A program made the translations under genes and the position numbers. Of a DNA stretch of 64,000 nucleotides, positions 9,874 through 18,720 are shown in pieces (the stretch's first letter is position 1; every line of letters begins with the position of its first letter). The notes under the pieces were generated by a model, which ran no database searches, was not told the origin of the DNA, and was given only the letters and a program-made list of their open reading frames with translations. Source of the stretch: Micromonospora profundi (lineage in GTDB: Bacteria > Actinomycetota > Actinomycetes > Mycobacteriales > Micromonosporaceae); NCBI RefSeq assembly GCF_011927785.1, contig NZ_JAATJK010000001.1, forward strand, positions 868,001-932,000. The letters are read 5' to 3'.

Positions 9874-10155
9874 TCAATCCCTCGCCGTCACGGGTTGCTG
9901 ACTGTTGAGTTGCCGTGCCACGAGCGCGGACATCTCGTCGACGCTCGCCTCCTCCAGTTCCGCGACATCCGCGGTGATGCCGTACCGCTCGTTGATCTCG
10001 GCCACGATGCGGATGAAGGCCAGGGACGTGGCGCCCTGGTCGAACATGTCGACGGCCGGGTCGACGTCGCGTTCCAGCACGGTTCGTGTGATGTTGCTGA
10101 TCGTCTGCCTGATGTCACTCACCGTGGCATCGGGCAGATCACTGTCCGAGTGCAT
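9874..10155 (-). CDS. Stand-alone peptidyl carrier protein 1
   Basis: A 93-residue carrier. The phosphopantetheine site is Ser44 in [14 protein letters not shown], a variant of the usual GGDSL with Ala-Thr before the Ser. The helical pattern before and after fits a PCP ([20 protein letters not shown] upstream). It overlaps the 3' end of the adenylation gene by 17 bp and ends 2 bp before the halogenase start, so the three proteins should be made together. It should hold threonine for chlorination. The second free carrier at 11866 has the related site DHGGTSLSIIRIV, and both differ from the canonical NRPS-embedded PCP in this window. Confidence 0.93.
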   Translation of the reverse strand: MHSDSDLPDATVSDIRQTISNITRTVLERDVDPAVDMFDQGATSLAFIRIVAEINERYGITADVAELEEASVDEMSALVARQLNSQQPVTARD

Positions 10156-11698
10156 CGCGATCCACCTTTCCTTGCAGCGTCATCGGAATCTCCGTGACGA
10201 CCTTGTAGAGGGACGGCCGAAGGTGCCTCGGCAGACTCCGGACGGCGTGACGCTCGGCGGCGGCGGCCAGGCCGTCGTCGGCGTCCGTTCCGCGCGCCGG
10301 CAGCAGGTGCGCGACCAGCCGCACGTCGCCCTGGCCGAAGTCCCGCGCCACGACGACTGCCCGACCGACGCCGGGCACCTGGGCCAGGCACTGTTCGATC
10401 TCACCTGGTTCGATCCGGTAGCCCCGGATCTTCAGCTGGTCGTCCACCCGGCCGAGGTAGGCCAGCTCGCCGCCGGGAAGGCGTACCCCGACGTCGCCGG
10501 TGCGGTACAGGCGCTGCTCGCCGAGTTCCGCCATCGAGGAGACGAACCGTTGCGCGGTGAGGTCGGGGCGGTTCAGGTAGCCGCGGGCCACCCCGCCGCC
10601 GGCGATGTACATCTCGCCCGGCTTGCCGTCCGGTACCGGCCGGCCGTCGTCGTCCAGGACGTGCACACGCAGATCCGGAATGGGTACGCCGATCACACTC
10701 ACGCCTGTCGTGTCCAGGTCGGCACCGGTGATCCGCCGGTAGGTGCAGTGCACAGTGGTCTCGGTGATGCCGTACATGTTGACGAGCTGCGGTCGCTCGT
10801 CGCCGTGCCGCTCGATCCAGGGCGCCAGTTGCCGGGGCTCCAGCCGCTCCCCACCGAAGATCACCAGTCGCAGGGAGAGGCCGGCCGTGTCGGCACCCTG
10901 GCTCGCCGAGAACAGCAACTGGTGAAACGCCGAAGGGGTCTGGTTCAGGACTGTCACCCGCTCGGAGCGCAGCAGCGAGACCAGCAACGAGGGTGAGCGG
11001 GTGCTCGCCTCGGGCATCAGGACCAGTCGCCCGCCGTGCAGCAGCGCCCCCCAGATCTCCCACACGGAGAAGTCGAAGCTGATCGAGTGGAACAACGACC
11101 AGGTGTCGCGATCGTCGAACGCGAACCACGGATCGGTCTGCTCGAACAGGCGCACCACATTGCGGTGCTCGACAGTCACGCCCTTCGGCGTCCCGGTCGA
11201 GCCGGAGGTGTAGATGACGTACGCCAGGTTGTCGGCGGACGCCGGCGGGTGCCCGCTGGGATCGAGGCGGACGGCGCCGGGGCCGGACGTCACCTCGTCG
11301 CTGTCGATCCACACGACCGACGGGTGGCGGTCCCCGATGACGCCGGCGGTGTTCCTCGCCGCCACCACGATCGGCGCACCGCTGTCGGACAGCAGGTAGT
11401 CGATCCGCTCGGCCGGATAGCTGGGGTCGATCGGTACGTACGCGCCGCCGGCCTTCAGGATGCCGAGCATGCCGACGATGGCCTCCGGGCTGCGCCGGAC
11501 GCACAGCCCGACCAGGACGTCCGGCCCGACACCGAGTTCAGCGAGGTGATCGGCGAGACGGTCGCTGCGCGCGTCGAGGTCGCCGTAGGAGACGGACTCG
11601 TCCGTCGTGGTCAGCGCGATGCGCTCCGGAGCCTCGCGCGCCCGATCCCGGAAGATTTCGTGCAAGCGGCGACCGGAGGGCGCTGCTGAGACCTGCAT
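10139..11698 (-). CDS. Stand-alone NRPS adenylation domain, threonine code
   Basis: A 519-residue free adenylation enzyme with all core motifs: YTSGSTGTPKG (A3), FDFSVWEIWGALL (A4), MYGITETTVH (A5), YRTGD (A7), GRVDDQLKIRGYRIE (A8) and QGKVDR (A10 Lys). Reading the ten specificity positions against GrsA gives D-F-W-N-I-G-M-V-H-K, which is the canonical threonine code. It therefore activates L-Thr with ATP and loads it on the adjacent carrier. Start ATG 11698 was chosen because the preceding in-frame residues do not resemble the family; the first recognisable helix follows at HEIFRDRAREAP. It is the first gene of the leftward operon and is divergent from carrier 2. SyrB1 is the closest functional parallel, but there A and PCP are fused while here they are separate. 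Confidence 0.95.
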   Translation of the reverse strand: MQVSAAPSGRRLHEIFRDRAREAPERIALTTTDESVSYGDLDARSDRLADHLAELGVGPDVLVGLCVRRSPEAIVGMLGILKAGGAYVPIDPSYPAERIDYLLSDSGAPIVVAARNTAGVIGDRHPSVVWIDSDEVTSGPGAVRLDPSGHPPASADNLAYVIYTSGSTGTPKGVTVEHRNVVRLFEQTDPWFAFDDRDTWSLFHSISFDFSVWEIWGALLHGGRLVLMPEASTRSPSLLVSLLRSERVTVLNQTPSAFHQLLFSASQGADTAGLSLRLVIFGGERLEPRQLAPWIERHGDERPQLVNMYGITETTVHCTYRRITGADLDTTGVSVIGVPIPDLRVHVLDDDGRPVPDGKPGEMYIAGGGVARGYLNRPDLTAQRFVSSMAELGEQRLYRTGDVGVRLPGGELAYLGRVDDQLKIRGYRIEPGEIEQCLAQVPGVGRAVVVARDFGQGDVRLVAHLLPARGTDADDGLAAAAERHAVRSLPRHLRPSLYKVVTEIPMTLQGKVDRDALGQ

Positions 11699-11865
11699 TC
11701 CGCCACCATCCTCGCGAAGAGCGGAAGTTCCCCAGCGACGCGGGTCAGCCCGAGTGCCCAGTGACTGCCGCACGTGTGTTCAGGCTAGGTACGGCCGGGC
11801 AGCTCGGTGGAGTCACCGGAACGGGCGACTGACCCGCGCGGGGGGCGACCGGATTTCGTTACGGG
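11699..11865. promoter_or_regulatory. Divergent promoter region of the chlorination operons
   Basis: 167 bp separate the threonine A gene (leftward) from carrier 2 (rightward), so promoters for both operons must lie here. I see no convincing -35/-10 pair or long inverted repeat. On the minus strand TAGCCT (about 11785-11790) is a possible -10. No regulator gene lies inside the visible part of the cluster, so any binding site cannot be matched to a protein. Confidence 0.55.
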
Positions 11866-12180
11866 GTGAACCGGACCGAGGTCGGACGCGCCGGAGGTGT
11901 TGCCATCAGCGACCTGCGCCTGGACGGCACCGACGAGGAGAGGATCGACCGGATCCTCGCCATCGCGCGCCACGTGCTGTCCACTCCCGACGTCGCTCCC
12001 GACGACGAGCTCGCCGACCACGGCGGCACGTCCCTGTCGATCATCCGGATCGTCGCCGAGGCGAGCCGTGCGCTCGGCCTGGACATCGACCCGCGGGATC
12101 TGGGCGGGACGGTCACGGTACGCAACCTCGCCCGTGTCGCGCGAGCACCGGCGCAGCGACCGCCGGCCGATCAGCCATGA
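11866..12180 (+). CDS. Stand-alone peptidyl carrier protein 2
   Basis: A carrier of 104 residues from GTG 11866, with the attachment Ser56 in ADHGGTSLSIIRIV. The first 15-20 residues look unlike a carrier, and a ribosome-site-like GGAGGTG stands at 11890, so the real start may be a little later at a rare codon. The stop overlaps the ATG of the second acyltransferase as ATGA, so the two are coupled. No adenylation gene accompanies it, which means it is loaded either by the Thr A domain across the divergent promoter or by transfer from another carrier. It is a candidate partner for halogenase 1 or for the P450s next door. Confidence 0.88.
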   Translation: MNRTEVGRAGGVAISDLRLDGTDEERIDRILAIARHVLSTPDVAPDDELADHGGTSLSIIRIVAEASRALGLDIDPRDLGGTVTVRNLARVARAPAQRPPADQP

Positions 12181-13322
12181 CCGAGGGCCCCAGCCGCGCG
12201 CTGGCCACACTTGTCGAGGCCGTACGCCAGCTCGAAGGTCTGACCGGACAGGTCGGCCCGTTCGCGCTTCCCGACGACACCTGCGACAGGGCACCGGATC
12301 TGGTCGCCGCCGTGTGCCGGGCGCTGGACGTTCCCCTCACCTTCGACGCACCGTCGAGCGCCCGGGATCGCGATTTCGCTGTCGTCGCCCTGGCCGCGGA
12401 GATCCAGCGGGCGCAGCGCGCGCCCGAACTGGCCGGCCTGCGGCCCGAGGACGGGGCCGCGCAGGCGCGGCGCCTGCACGCGGACGAGGAGGCGGGGTAC
12501 CGGGTACGGACCGTACCCCGGGCGAACGGCACCGTGATCACGGTCGTGGAGTCCGGCCCGCCAGACGCCCCGGGCGTGCTGATCTCCCCGCCGTGTTCCC
12601 TGAGCTACCGGATCGCGCTGCCGTGGCTGCGGGCACTCAACTCCTCGTACCGCTGCGTGATCATGCAGACGCGCGGCACCACCGAGCCGATAGTGGACGA
12701 GAAGGACTTCGACCGGCGGGGGTACGACCTGAGCCATCAGGTGCAGGACCTGGTGGCGGTGGTCGACGAGCTGGCCCTCGGCCCGGCGCACGTCATGGGG
12801 CTCTGCGCCGGTGCATCGGTGGCGCTGGCCGCGACCGCGCAGCGCCCCGACCTGGTCAGTTCCCTGAGCCTCTGGCACGCCGATCTGGAGATGGGCGGCG
12901 ACGCGGAGAAGACCGACCACCAGGTCAACCTGCGGGCCCTGATGGACCTGGGTGGCGAGTCCCGCGACACCGCGGCCTGGCTGCGCGGCAAGCTCACCAG
13001 CGGCCCGATGACAGGGGTGCCCGCGGGGATCGGGCCGCTTGTGGTCCGGCCGTACGCCACGACCGAGCTCTTCTACCGGTACGCCAAGCTCACCGCGGCG
13101 ACGATGCACTGGGATTCCCGGCCGACCGCCGCCGGCGTCCACCAGCCCTGCCTCGTGATCACCAGCGAGGACGACGACACCGCGCACCCGGCCGGGTCCC
13201 GGCGACTGGCCGAGATCGTGCCCGGAGCCCGGCTGGTGGTGGCCGAACACGGCAACCACCTGGATGCCTTTCGCGCGACAGCCGAGCAGGTGCGCAGCCT
13301 CAGGTCGTTCCTGGCGGCGTGA
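12177..13322 (+). CDS. SyrC/CmaE-like aminoacyltransferase 2, Cys nucleophile
   Basis: An alpha/beta-hydrolase of 381 residues, paralogous to the protein at 7612-8841. The nucleophile elbow is HVMGLCAGAS with Cys210; Asp lies in VITSEDDDTAHPAGSRRL and His in AEHGNHLDAFRA. The motif SEDD(D/E)TAHP(A/Q)GSR is shared by both copies. It overlaps the carrier 2 stop by 4 bp (ATGA). The Cys argues for acyl transfer between carriers rather than hydrolysis, as in SyrC and CmaE. Having its own carrier suggests that it handles a different aminoacyl group, or the same group at a later stage, from copy 1. Confidence 0.9.
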   Translation: MTEGPSRALATLVEAVRQLEGLTGQVGPFALPDDTCDRAPDLVAAVCRALDVPLTFDAPSSARDRDFAVVALAAEIQRAQRAPELAGLRPEDGAAQARRLHADEEAGYRVRTVPRANGTVITVVESGPPDAPGVLISPPCSLSYRIALPWLRALNSSYRCVIMQTRGTTEPIVDEKDFDRRGYDLSHQVQDLVAVVDELALGPAHVMGLCAGASVALAATAQRPDLVSSLSLWHADLEMGGDAEKTDHQVNLRALMDLGGESRDTAAWLRGKLTSGPMTGVPAGIGPLVVRPYATTELFYRYAKLTAATMHWDSRPTAAGVHQPCLVITSEDDDTAHPAGSRRLAEIVPGARLVVAEHGNHLDAFRATAEQVRSLRSFLAA

Positions 13323-13343
13323 CAGAGCGGCAGGCGGTGCCGG

Positions 13344-14588
13344 TCAGCGGGACCGCCCGGGACGGAGGGTGACGGTGCACGGCAACGACGCGAACCCGCG
13401 CTGGTGCGGGGAGTGGATCCATCGCGCCCTGTCCATGTCGAGTTCGTAGTCCGACACGAGCGCCGCCAGTTCCTCAAGCGCGACGGTGATCTCCAGCTGC
13501 GCGAGCGGTGCGCCCAGGCAGAAGTGCGGTCCGTGCCCGAAGCTGATCATCTTGCTCGTGTCGCGATCCAGGTCGAACCGGTCCGGCTCGGAGAACGCCC
13601 GCGGGTCACGGTTTCCCGACGCGGGGAGCAGCACGATCCGCGCGCCCGCGGGGAGCCGCGTGCCGTGGATCGTGGACTCCTGCGTAAGGGTCCGCGCCGT
13701 CATCTGACTGGCCGAGTCGTACCGCAGCGACTCGTTGCACCAGTCGGCGGCACGGCCGCCCAGGCCCGCCGATCGCACCTCGGGCAGCCGCCAGCCGTGG
13801 TACCACGCGATCCCGATCTGTTTGCCCGTCGACTCGTTCGTGGCGCTGACCAGGAGGAAGAGGAAGGCGACGAGTTCGGAGTCGGTGAGCGGCCGGCCGT
13901 CGACCCGTGCCTCGATCATCGCGGAGGTGAGGTCGTCGCCTGGGTGCCGGCGCCGGTCGCCGACCAGCTCGACGTAGTACTCCGCGAGGCGGAACCCGGC
14001 GGCGACGGTGGCGCTCGACCTCGTGTCGACACCGTCCTCACAGTGGTTCAGCACGTCGTTGTCGGCGCGGATCATGTCGCGGTCGTCGTCGGGTATCCCG
14101 ACGATCTCGCACATCACGTCGTTGGGCAGAGCCGCGGCGAACTCGGTGAAGTCGAACCTCTCCACGTCCAGCAACGGTTCGAGCCGGGCCCGCGCCAACT
14201 CGCGCACCCGGGCCTCCATCCCGGCGACCCAGCGTGGCTTGAACACGCTCCCGACGAGCCGGCGCAGCCGCCCGTGGTCGGGCGGATCCATCGCGAGGAA
14301 GAAGCTGGTCTTTGTCGCGTCCGTGCCCCACAGGTCGGGCTCAAGAGAGATGCCGTGGCGGTTGGAGAACAGCGCCGGGCTGCGCAACGCGGCAAGCACG
14401 TCGTCGTAGCGGGACAGCGCCCAGAAGTTCCGTTCCTCGTTGCGGTAGACGGGCGCGTTCTCCCGCATCCAGGCATAGGCCGGGTACGGGTCCGCGTGCA
14501 GGCGGTAGGAGAACGGGTCGTAACTCGGGTCTGCCGCCGTGCTCGTCAGGTACCCCACGGGTGGACCGTACGCACGGGCGCCCGGCAC
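13344..14588 (-). CDS. Cytochrome P450 (copy 1)
   Basis: A bacterial class I type P450 of about 414 residues. The heme-ligand region is FGHGPHFCLGAPLA, the K-helix ExxR is ESLR, and the I-helix reads SATNESTG, with Ser where the oxygen-activating Thr usually stands. It is paralogous to the divergent P450 at 14648: the two share the start region (YDPF-YR, DPYP-YAWMR), GISLEP(D/E)LW and the end (HSP-QRGFASLPC). The GTG at 14588 has AGGAG directly against it with no spacer, so a start a few codons later is possible. It ends 22 bp from the convergent acyltransferase 2. Hydroxylation or other oxidation of a carrier-bound or released intermediate is likely; no ferredoxin or reductase is in view. 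Confidence 0.92.
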   Translation of the reverse strand: MPGARAYGPPVGYLTSTAADPSYDPFSYRLHADPYPAYAWMRENAPVYRNEERNFWALSRYDDVLAALRSPALFSNRHGISLEPDLWGTDATKTSFFLAMDPPDHGRLRRLVGSVFKPRWVAGMEARVRELARARLEPLLDVERFDFTEFAAALPNDVMCEIVGIPDDDRDMIRADNDVLNHCEDGVDTRSSATVAAGFRLAEYYVELVGDRRRHPGDDLTSAMIEARVDGRPLTDSELVAFLFLLVSATNESTGKQIGIAWYHGWRLPEVRSAGLGGRAADWCNESLRYDSASQMTARTLTQESTIHGTRLPAGARIVLLPASGNRDPRAFSEPDRFDLDRDTSKMISFGHGPHFCLGAPLAQLEITVALEELAALVSDYELDMDRARWIHSPHQRGFASLPCTVTLRPGRSR

Positions 14589-14647
14589 CTCCTGTCACGC
14601 GATCCAGGGGCAGTCGCCCGGGGGACCGGTGCGGTTAGGTTCTGGAC

Positions 14648-15862
14648 ATGACCGCGTCGGCCTCCGTGCTCGGTGCCGGTACGCCACCGGCCTACGACCC
14701 GTTCGACTACCGGATGCACGAGGACCCGTATCCCACGTACGCATGGATGCGGGCCAACGCGCCGCTGTACCGCAACGAGCGCCGTGACTTCTGGGCGCTG
14801 TCGCGGTACGAGGACGTGGAGTTGGCGCTGAGCCGCTCCGCCCTGTTCTCCATCCGCAACGGCATCTCCCTCGAGCCGGAGCTGTGGGATCCGCAGGCGG
14901 CGAACCGGATCCTGTTCCACGCCATGGACCCACCCGAGCACGGTGCCTACCGCCGGCTGGCGTCCAGCGCCTTCACCCCGCGTCACGTGGCCAGACTGGA
15001 ACCACGCATCCGCGAGTTGGCCCGCGCCCGGTTGGAGCCGCTGCGCGACCAGCGCACCTTCGACTTCGCATCCGACTACGCCGCCGCGCTGCCCAACGAC
15101 GTGGTGTGCGAGATGCTCGGCGTACCGCCTGAGGACTGGGACCAGCTGCGAGCCGACACCGACGAGCTCAACCAGCGGGTGGACGGGTCGGACGAGCGAG
15201 GTGAGAACTCGGTCCGGGCGGCATTGCGGCTGGCCCAGTACTTCGTGGGACTGATCACCGACCTGCGCCGTCAACCGCGCGACAATCTGACCTCCCAGGT
15301 CATCCAGTCGGAGGTCGGCGGGGCGAAGCTCACCGACGCGGAGGTCGTCGCGTTCCTGTTCCTCGTCGTCAGCGCCGGCAACGAGTCGACGGGCAAGACG
15401 ATCGGCAACGCGTGGCTCCATGGTGCGTTGCACCCGGACGTCGCGCAGGCCGGCCTCAACGGTCGCGCCGAGGACTGGGCCAGCGAGGCCCTCCGGTACG
15501 ACTCCGGCAACCAGATGACGGTCCGGTCCCTCACCGAGGACCGGGTGATCCACGGCACCCGGCTGGAAGCCGGTTCCCGGATCGCGGTCCTGCTCGGGTC
15601 GGCCAACCGGGACGAGCGGGTGTTCCCCGACCCTGACAGGTTCGACCTCGACCGCGACACGTCGAAGATGATCAGCTACGGTCGCGGGCCGCATCACTGC
15701 CTGGGCGCTCCGCTGGCGCGGATCGAGATGACGATCGCCCTGGAGGAGGCTGGCGCGGTCTTCTCCGACTATGAGATCGACTTCGCAAACGCCCGGCGGG
15801 TGCACTCCCCGAACCAGCGCGGCTTCGCATCGCTGCCGTGCTCGGTGACCCACCGCCGGTAG
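14648..15862 (+). CDS. Cytochrome P450 (copy 2)
   Basis: The paralogue of the preceding P450, 404 residues, transcribed away from it across 59 bp. Heme motif is YGRGPHHCLGAPLA, K-helix EALR, I-helix SAGNESTG, again with Ser in place of the usual Thr. The shared Ser and shared terminal sequence point to duplication in place with inversion, followed by divergence. It is the last gene that clearly belongs to the cluster, because the next gene on the right pairs with lipA. With two P450s the pathway may oxidise two positions or two substrates. I cannot tell which residue is modified. Confidence 0.92.
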   Translation: MTASASVLGAGTPPAYDPFDYRMHEDPYPTYAWMRANAPLYRNERRDFWALSRYEDVELALSRSALFSIRNGISLEPELWDPQAANRILFHAMDPPEHGAYRRLASSAFTPRHVARLEPRIRELARARLEPLRDQRTFDFASDYAAALPNDVVCEMLGVPPEDWDQLRADTDELNQRVDGSDERGENSVRAALRLAQYFVGLITDLRRQPRDNLTSQVIQSEVGGAKLTDAEVVAFLFLVVSAGNESTGKTIGNAWLHGALHPDVAQAGLNGRAEDWASEALRYDSGNQMTVRSLTEDRVIHGTRLEAGSRIAVLLGSANRDERVFPDPDRFDLDRDTSKMISYGRGPHHCLGAPLARIEMTIALEEAGAVFSDYEIDFANARRVHSPNQRGFASLPCSVTHRR

Positions 15863-15914
15863 TCGGTCAGAGCGGACCGGCAGGGAGTCCCAGGAGGACG
15901 ACTGGGCCGGGTGT

Positions 15915-17531
15915 TCAGGCGCGGGGCAGGTAGATCCGCCAGCCGTCGACGGTGACCAGCTCCAGGCTGCCCGGAGCCGCGCGGAGACGTTCGTCGAGCC
16001 GGGCCGCCAGCGGCGATCCGGTCGGCGCCACCAACGCCGCCGTCGCCGCGCGCTCGACCTCTCGGCGGTACGCGGGATAGCGGTCGAATCCGGGGTGCAG
16101 AGTGTCGTCGACGACGGCGCAGACGACGTCCTCCGCGCTGGCGAAGGTGAGCCTGTTGCAGGTCCAGTAGCCGGCCCGGACGTGTCGTACGCCGAGCTGA
16201 CGCAGCGTGCTCACCAGCTCGGCGTGCCGGGCCTCGGCCGCCCGGGTCGGCGGGACGGTCTGTGCGGCCCGCCAGGTGGCGTGGACGGCGGTGCCCAGCG
16301 TGGCGACGAGCACCGCCACAGCGACCGGCCGGACCAGCGCCGACCCGACGCCGCCCCGGTCCGTGGCCAGGCCGCGTCGGGCAGCCGTCCACACTGGCCA
16401 CAGCAGCGCGGGCAGGGAGATGAGCAGGCAGGACAGGTAGCGGGAACTCTCCACCGGGGTGAGCCCGGCGGCACTGCTCACCGTGTACGCGCCGAGGGTC
16501 GCCACGGCGGCCAGCACGAGCGCCAGCCGCGTCGCGGCAGCGGCCCGAGGTGCCGGGTCGGCCGGTCGACGCAGCGCCCGCCAGGCCGTGGCGGCGGCGA
16601 CGGCCAGCAGCACCGGCAGCGCGAGCGCCCACCACAACTGCCAGGTGGCGCACGAACCGGGAGCGCAGAAGCCCATGCCCAGCGGGGGGCCGAGCACCAG
16701 GCCCCCGTGCAGCCGGTCGGCCCAGTCGGCGGAGGCGTTCGCGCCACTGGCGGCGAGCACGGCGCGAAGGGGATTTCGTTCGTTCACCAGGCTGTGCAGC
16801 AGCAGCGGGGCCGCCCCCAGCACGGCGGCGGATCCGAGCAGCGCACCGGCCCGCCCGCGCAGCTCCCGGTGGCAGAACCCGACGAGTACCGCCCCGGTCG
16901 CCGCGACGTACGGCAGCACGAGCGGGTCGACCCAGAGCATCAGGCCGGCCAGGAACCCCCAGAGCGCCCAGCGGGCGAGGCGCCGCCCCGGCCGACCGGC
17001 GGCCAGGCCCACGGCGAGCAGTGCCAGCGCGACTCCTGCCGCGTTCATCTCCGGGTAGCCGCCGCCGGCGATCAGCTGGTTCTTGACGATCCGGTCGGAG
17101 CCGAGAGCCAGCAGCGCCACCACCAACAACCCGAACCAGCGGTCCCCGGTCAGCCGCAGCGTCAGGCGCCACGCCAGCAGCAGGAACAGCGCGTACAGCG
17201 CCAGGGTGGGCAGCCGCAGGCCGAGCACTGAAGGCCCACCGGCCAGCGCGAAGATCGGCGCGGCGAGGTACGCCTCCAGGGTGCCCATGTACTGCTGGCC
17301 GTAGAACCAGACAGGGAAGCCCTCGCCCCGGGCGATGTGCAACGCGCCCAACCCCATTGTGGCCTCGTCGCTGTTCGTGGCCGGTGTGGAGTGGGCCAGC
17401 AGCCAGAGCCGGTAACCGATCCCGGCGAGCAGGGCCGAGGCGGTGAGCCAGCCGACCAGGCCGGGGCGCGCACTCGGCCCTGGGCGCGGTCGACCCGCGC
17501 CACGCGGCTGCTGGCGTACCCCGGCGGTCAC
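15915..17531 (-). CDS. Multispanning GT-C-like membrane glycosyltransferase
   Basis: A 538-residue integral membrane protein with about 10-12 hydrophobic segments. The first extracytoplasmic loop carries an acidic pair in PATNSDEATMGLGAL, the position of the metal/donor motif in GT-C polyprenyl-phosphate-sugar transferases (ArnT/PMT type). The C-terminal 130 residues are soluble, presumably outside. It lies 54 bp downstream of lipA on the same strand and may be read through from it. It may transfer a sugar from a lipid carrier to an envelope acceptor; substrate unknown. It marks the right border of the peptide cluster. The GTG start at 17531 has only a weak ribosome site. Confidence 0.7.
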   Translation of the reverse strand: MTAGVRQQPRGAGRPRPGPSARPGLVGWLTASALLAGIGYRLWLLAHSTPATNSDEATMGLGALHIARGEGFPVWFYGQQYMGTLEAYLAAPIFALAGGPSVLGLRLPTLALYALFLLLAWRLTLRLTGDRWFGLLVVALLALGSDRIVKNQLIAGGGYPEMNAAGVALALLAVGLAAGRPGRRLARWALWGFLAGLMLWVDPLVLPYVAATGAVLVGFCHRELRGRAGALLGSAAVLGAAPLLLHSLVNERNPLRAVLAASGANASADWADRLHGGLVLGPPLGMGFCAPGSCATWQLWWALALPVLLAVAAATAWRALRRPADPAPRAAAATRLALVLAAVATLGAYTVSSAAGLTPVESSRYLSCLLISLPALLWPVWTAARRGLATDRGGVGSALVRPVAVAVLVATLGTAVHATWRAAQTVPPTRAAEARHAELVSTLRQLGVRHVRAGYWTCNRLTFASAEDVVCAVVDDTLHPGFDRYPAYRREVERAATAALVAPTGSPLAARLDERLRAAPGSLELVTVDGWRIYLPRA

Positions 17532-17585
17532 CGCACGATCATGACATCCGGCTGCCGGGCGGTGGTGCGGCGCGCTGCCGGCGGG

Positions 17586-18578
17586 TCAGCCGGCGGCGAC
17601 CGGGGTGGCGGCGCGGGCGTCGAGGGCCTGCTTGTAGAGCCGGCCGGCCCGGTACGACGAGCGCACCAGTGGCCCGCTCATCACCCCGGCGAAGCCGATC
17701 TCCTCGGCCTCCTCGCGCAGCTCCACGAACTCCTCCGGCTTGACCCAGCGGGTGACCGGGTGGTGGCGGGGGGTGGGGCGCAGGTACTGCGTGATGGTGA
17801 TCAGCTCGCAGCCCGCCTCGTGCAGGTCACGCAGCGCCTGGGAGATCTCGGCCCGCTCCTCGCCCATGCCCAGGATGAGGTTGCTCTTGGTGACCAGGCC
17901 GTCGGCGCGCGCCTGCCGGATCACGTCCAGCGAGCGGTCGTAGCGGAACGCCGGCCGGATCCGCTTGAAGATGCGCGGCACGGTCTCCACGTTGTGCGCC
18001 AGCACCTCCGGGCGGGAGCCGAAGACCTCGGCGAGCTGCTCGGGGACGGCGTTGAAGTCCGGGATCAGCAGCTCGACGCCGCAGCCGGGCTGGAGGGCGT
18101 GGATCTGCCGGACGGTCTCGGCGTACAGCCAGGCACCGCCGTCGGGCAGGTCGTCGCGGGCGACACCGGTGATGGTGGCGTAGCGCAGGCCCATCGAGAC
18201 CACCGACTCGGCGACGCGACGCGGCTCGTCGGCGTCGAACTCGGCAGGCTTTCCGGTGTCGATCTGGCAGAAGTCGCAGCGCCGGGTGCACTGGTCACCA
18301 CCGATGAGGAATGTGGCCTCACGGTCTTCCCAGCACTCGTAGATGTTGGGGCAGCCGGCCTCCTGGCAGACGGTGTGCAGCCCTTCGCGCGAGACGAGCC
18401 CACGCAGCTGGGTGTACTCCGGCCCCATCTTGGCCTTGACCTTGATCCATGGCGGTTTGCGCTCGATCGGCGTTTCGGCGTTGCGCGCCTCGATCCGCAG
18501 CAGGCGCCGCCCCTCGGGGGCCGCCGTTGCGGTGCGCGCTGCCTGGCCGGTCGTCGGCGCGGAGTGCTCGATCGTCAC
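17586..18578 (-). CDS. lipA: Lipoyl synthase
   Basis: A radical-SAM enzyme that inserts two sulfurs into octanoyl groups on lipoyl domains. The SAM-cluster motif is CTRRCDFCQ, and the auxiliary-cluster cysteines are in [16 protein letters not shown]. The C-terminal RSSYRAG motif is present ([11 protein letters not shown]). GTG 18578 (330 residues) was chosen because the protein then begins like other actinobacterial LipA; an in-frame start 10 codons earlier is possible. It works with LipB (20344-20985) and serves SucB (32539-34374), both in this window. Its promoter region is shared with the divergent T-box-controlled gene. Confidence 0.97.
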   Translation of the reverse strand: MTIEHSAPTTGQAARTATAAPEGRRLLRIEARNAETPIERKPPWIKVKAKMGPEYTQLRGLVSREGLHTVCQEAGCPNIYECWEDREATFLIGGDQCTRRCDFCQIDTGKPAEFDADEPRRVAESVVSMGLRYATITGVARDDLPDGGAWLYAETVRQIHALQPGCGVELLIPDFNAVPEQLAEVFGSRPEVLAHNVETVPRIFKRIRPAFRYDRSLDVIRQARADGLVTKSNLILGMGEERAEISQALRDLHEAGCELITITQYLRPTPRHHPVTRWVKPEEFVELREEAEEIGFAGVMSGPLVRSSYRAGRLYKQALDARAATPVAAG

Positions 18579-18720
18579 GAAAACGAGCCTACGCCCGACG
18601 GCAGCCATCTATGTACGCCAGGCGACCGGCGTCACGCCGCGGATGTTGTGACGCCCGACACCGCGCTGCCAAAAATTGCCGTCACATTTGCTGGGATCGG
18701 GTGTTACGGTCCCAGCCAAC

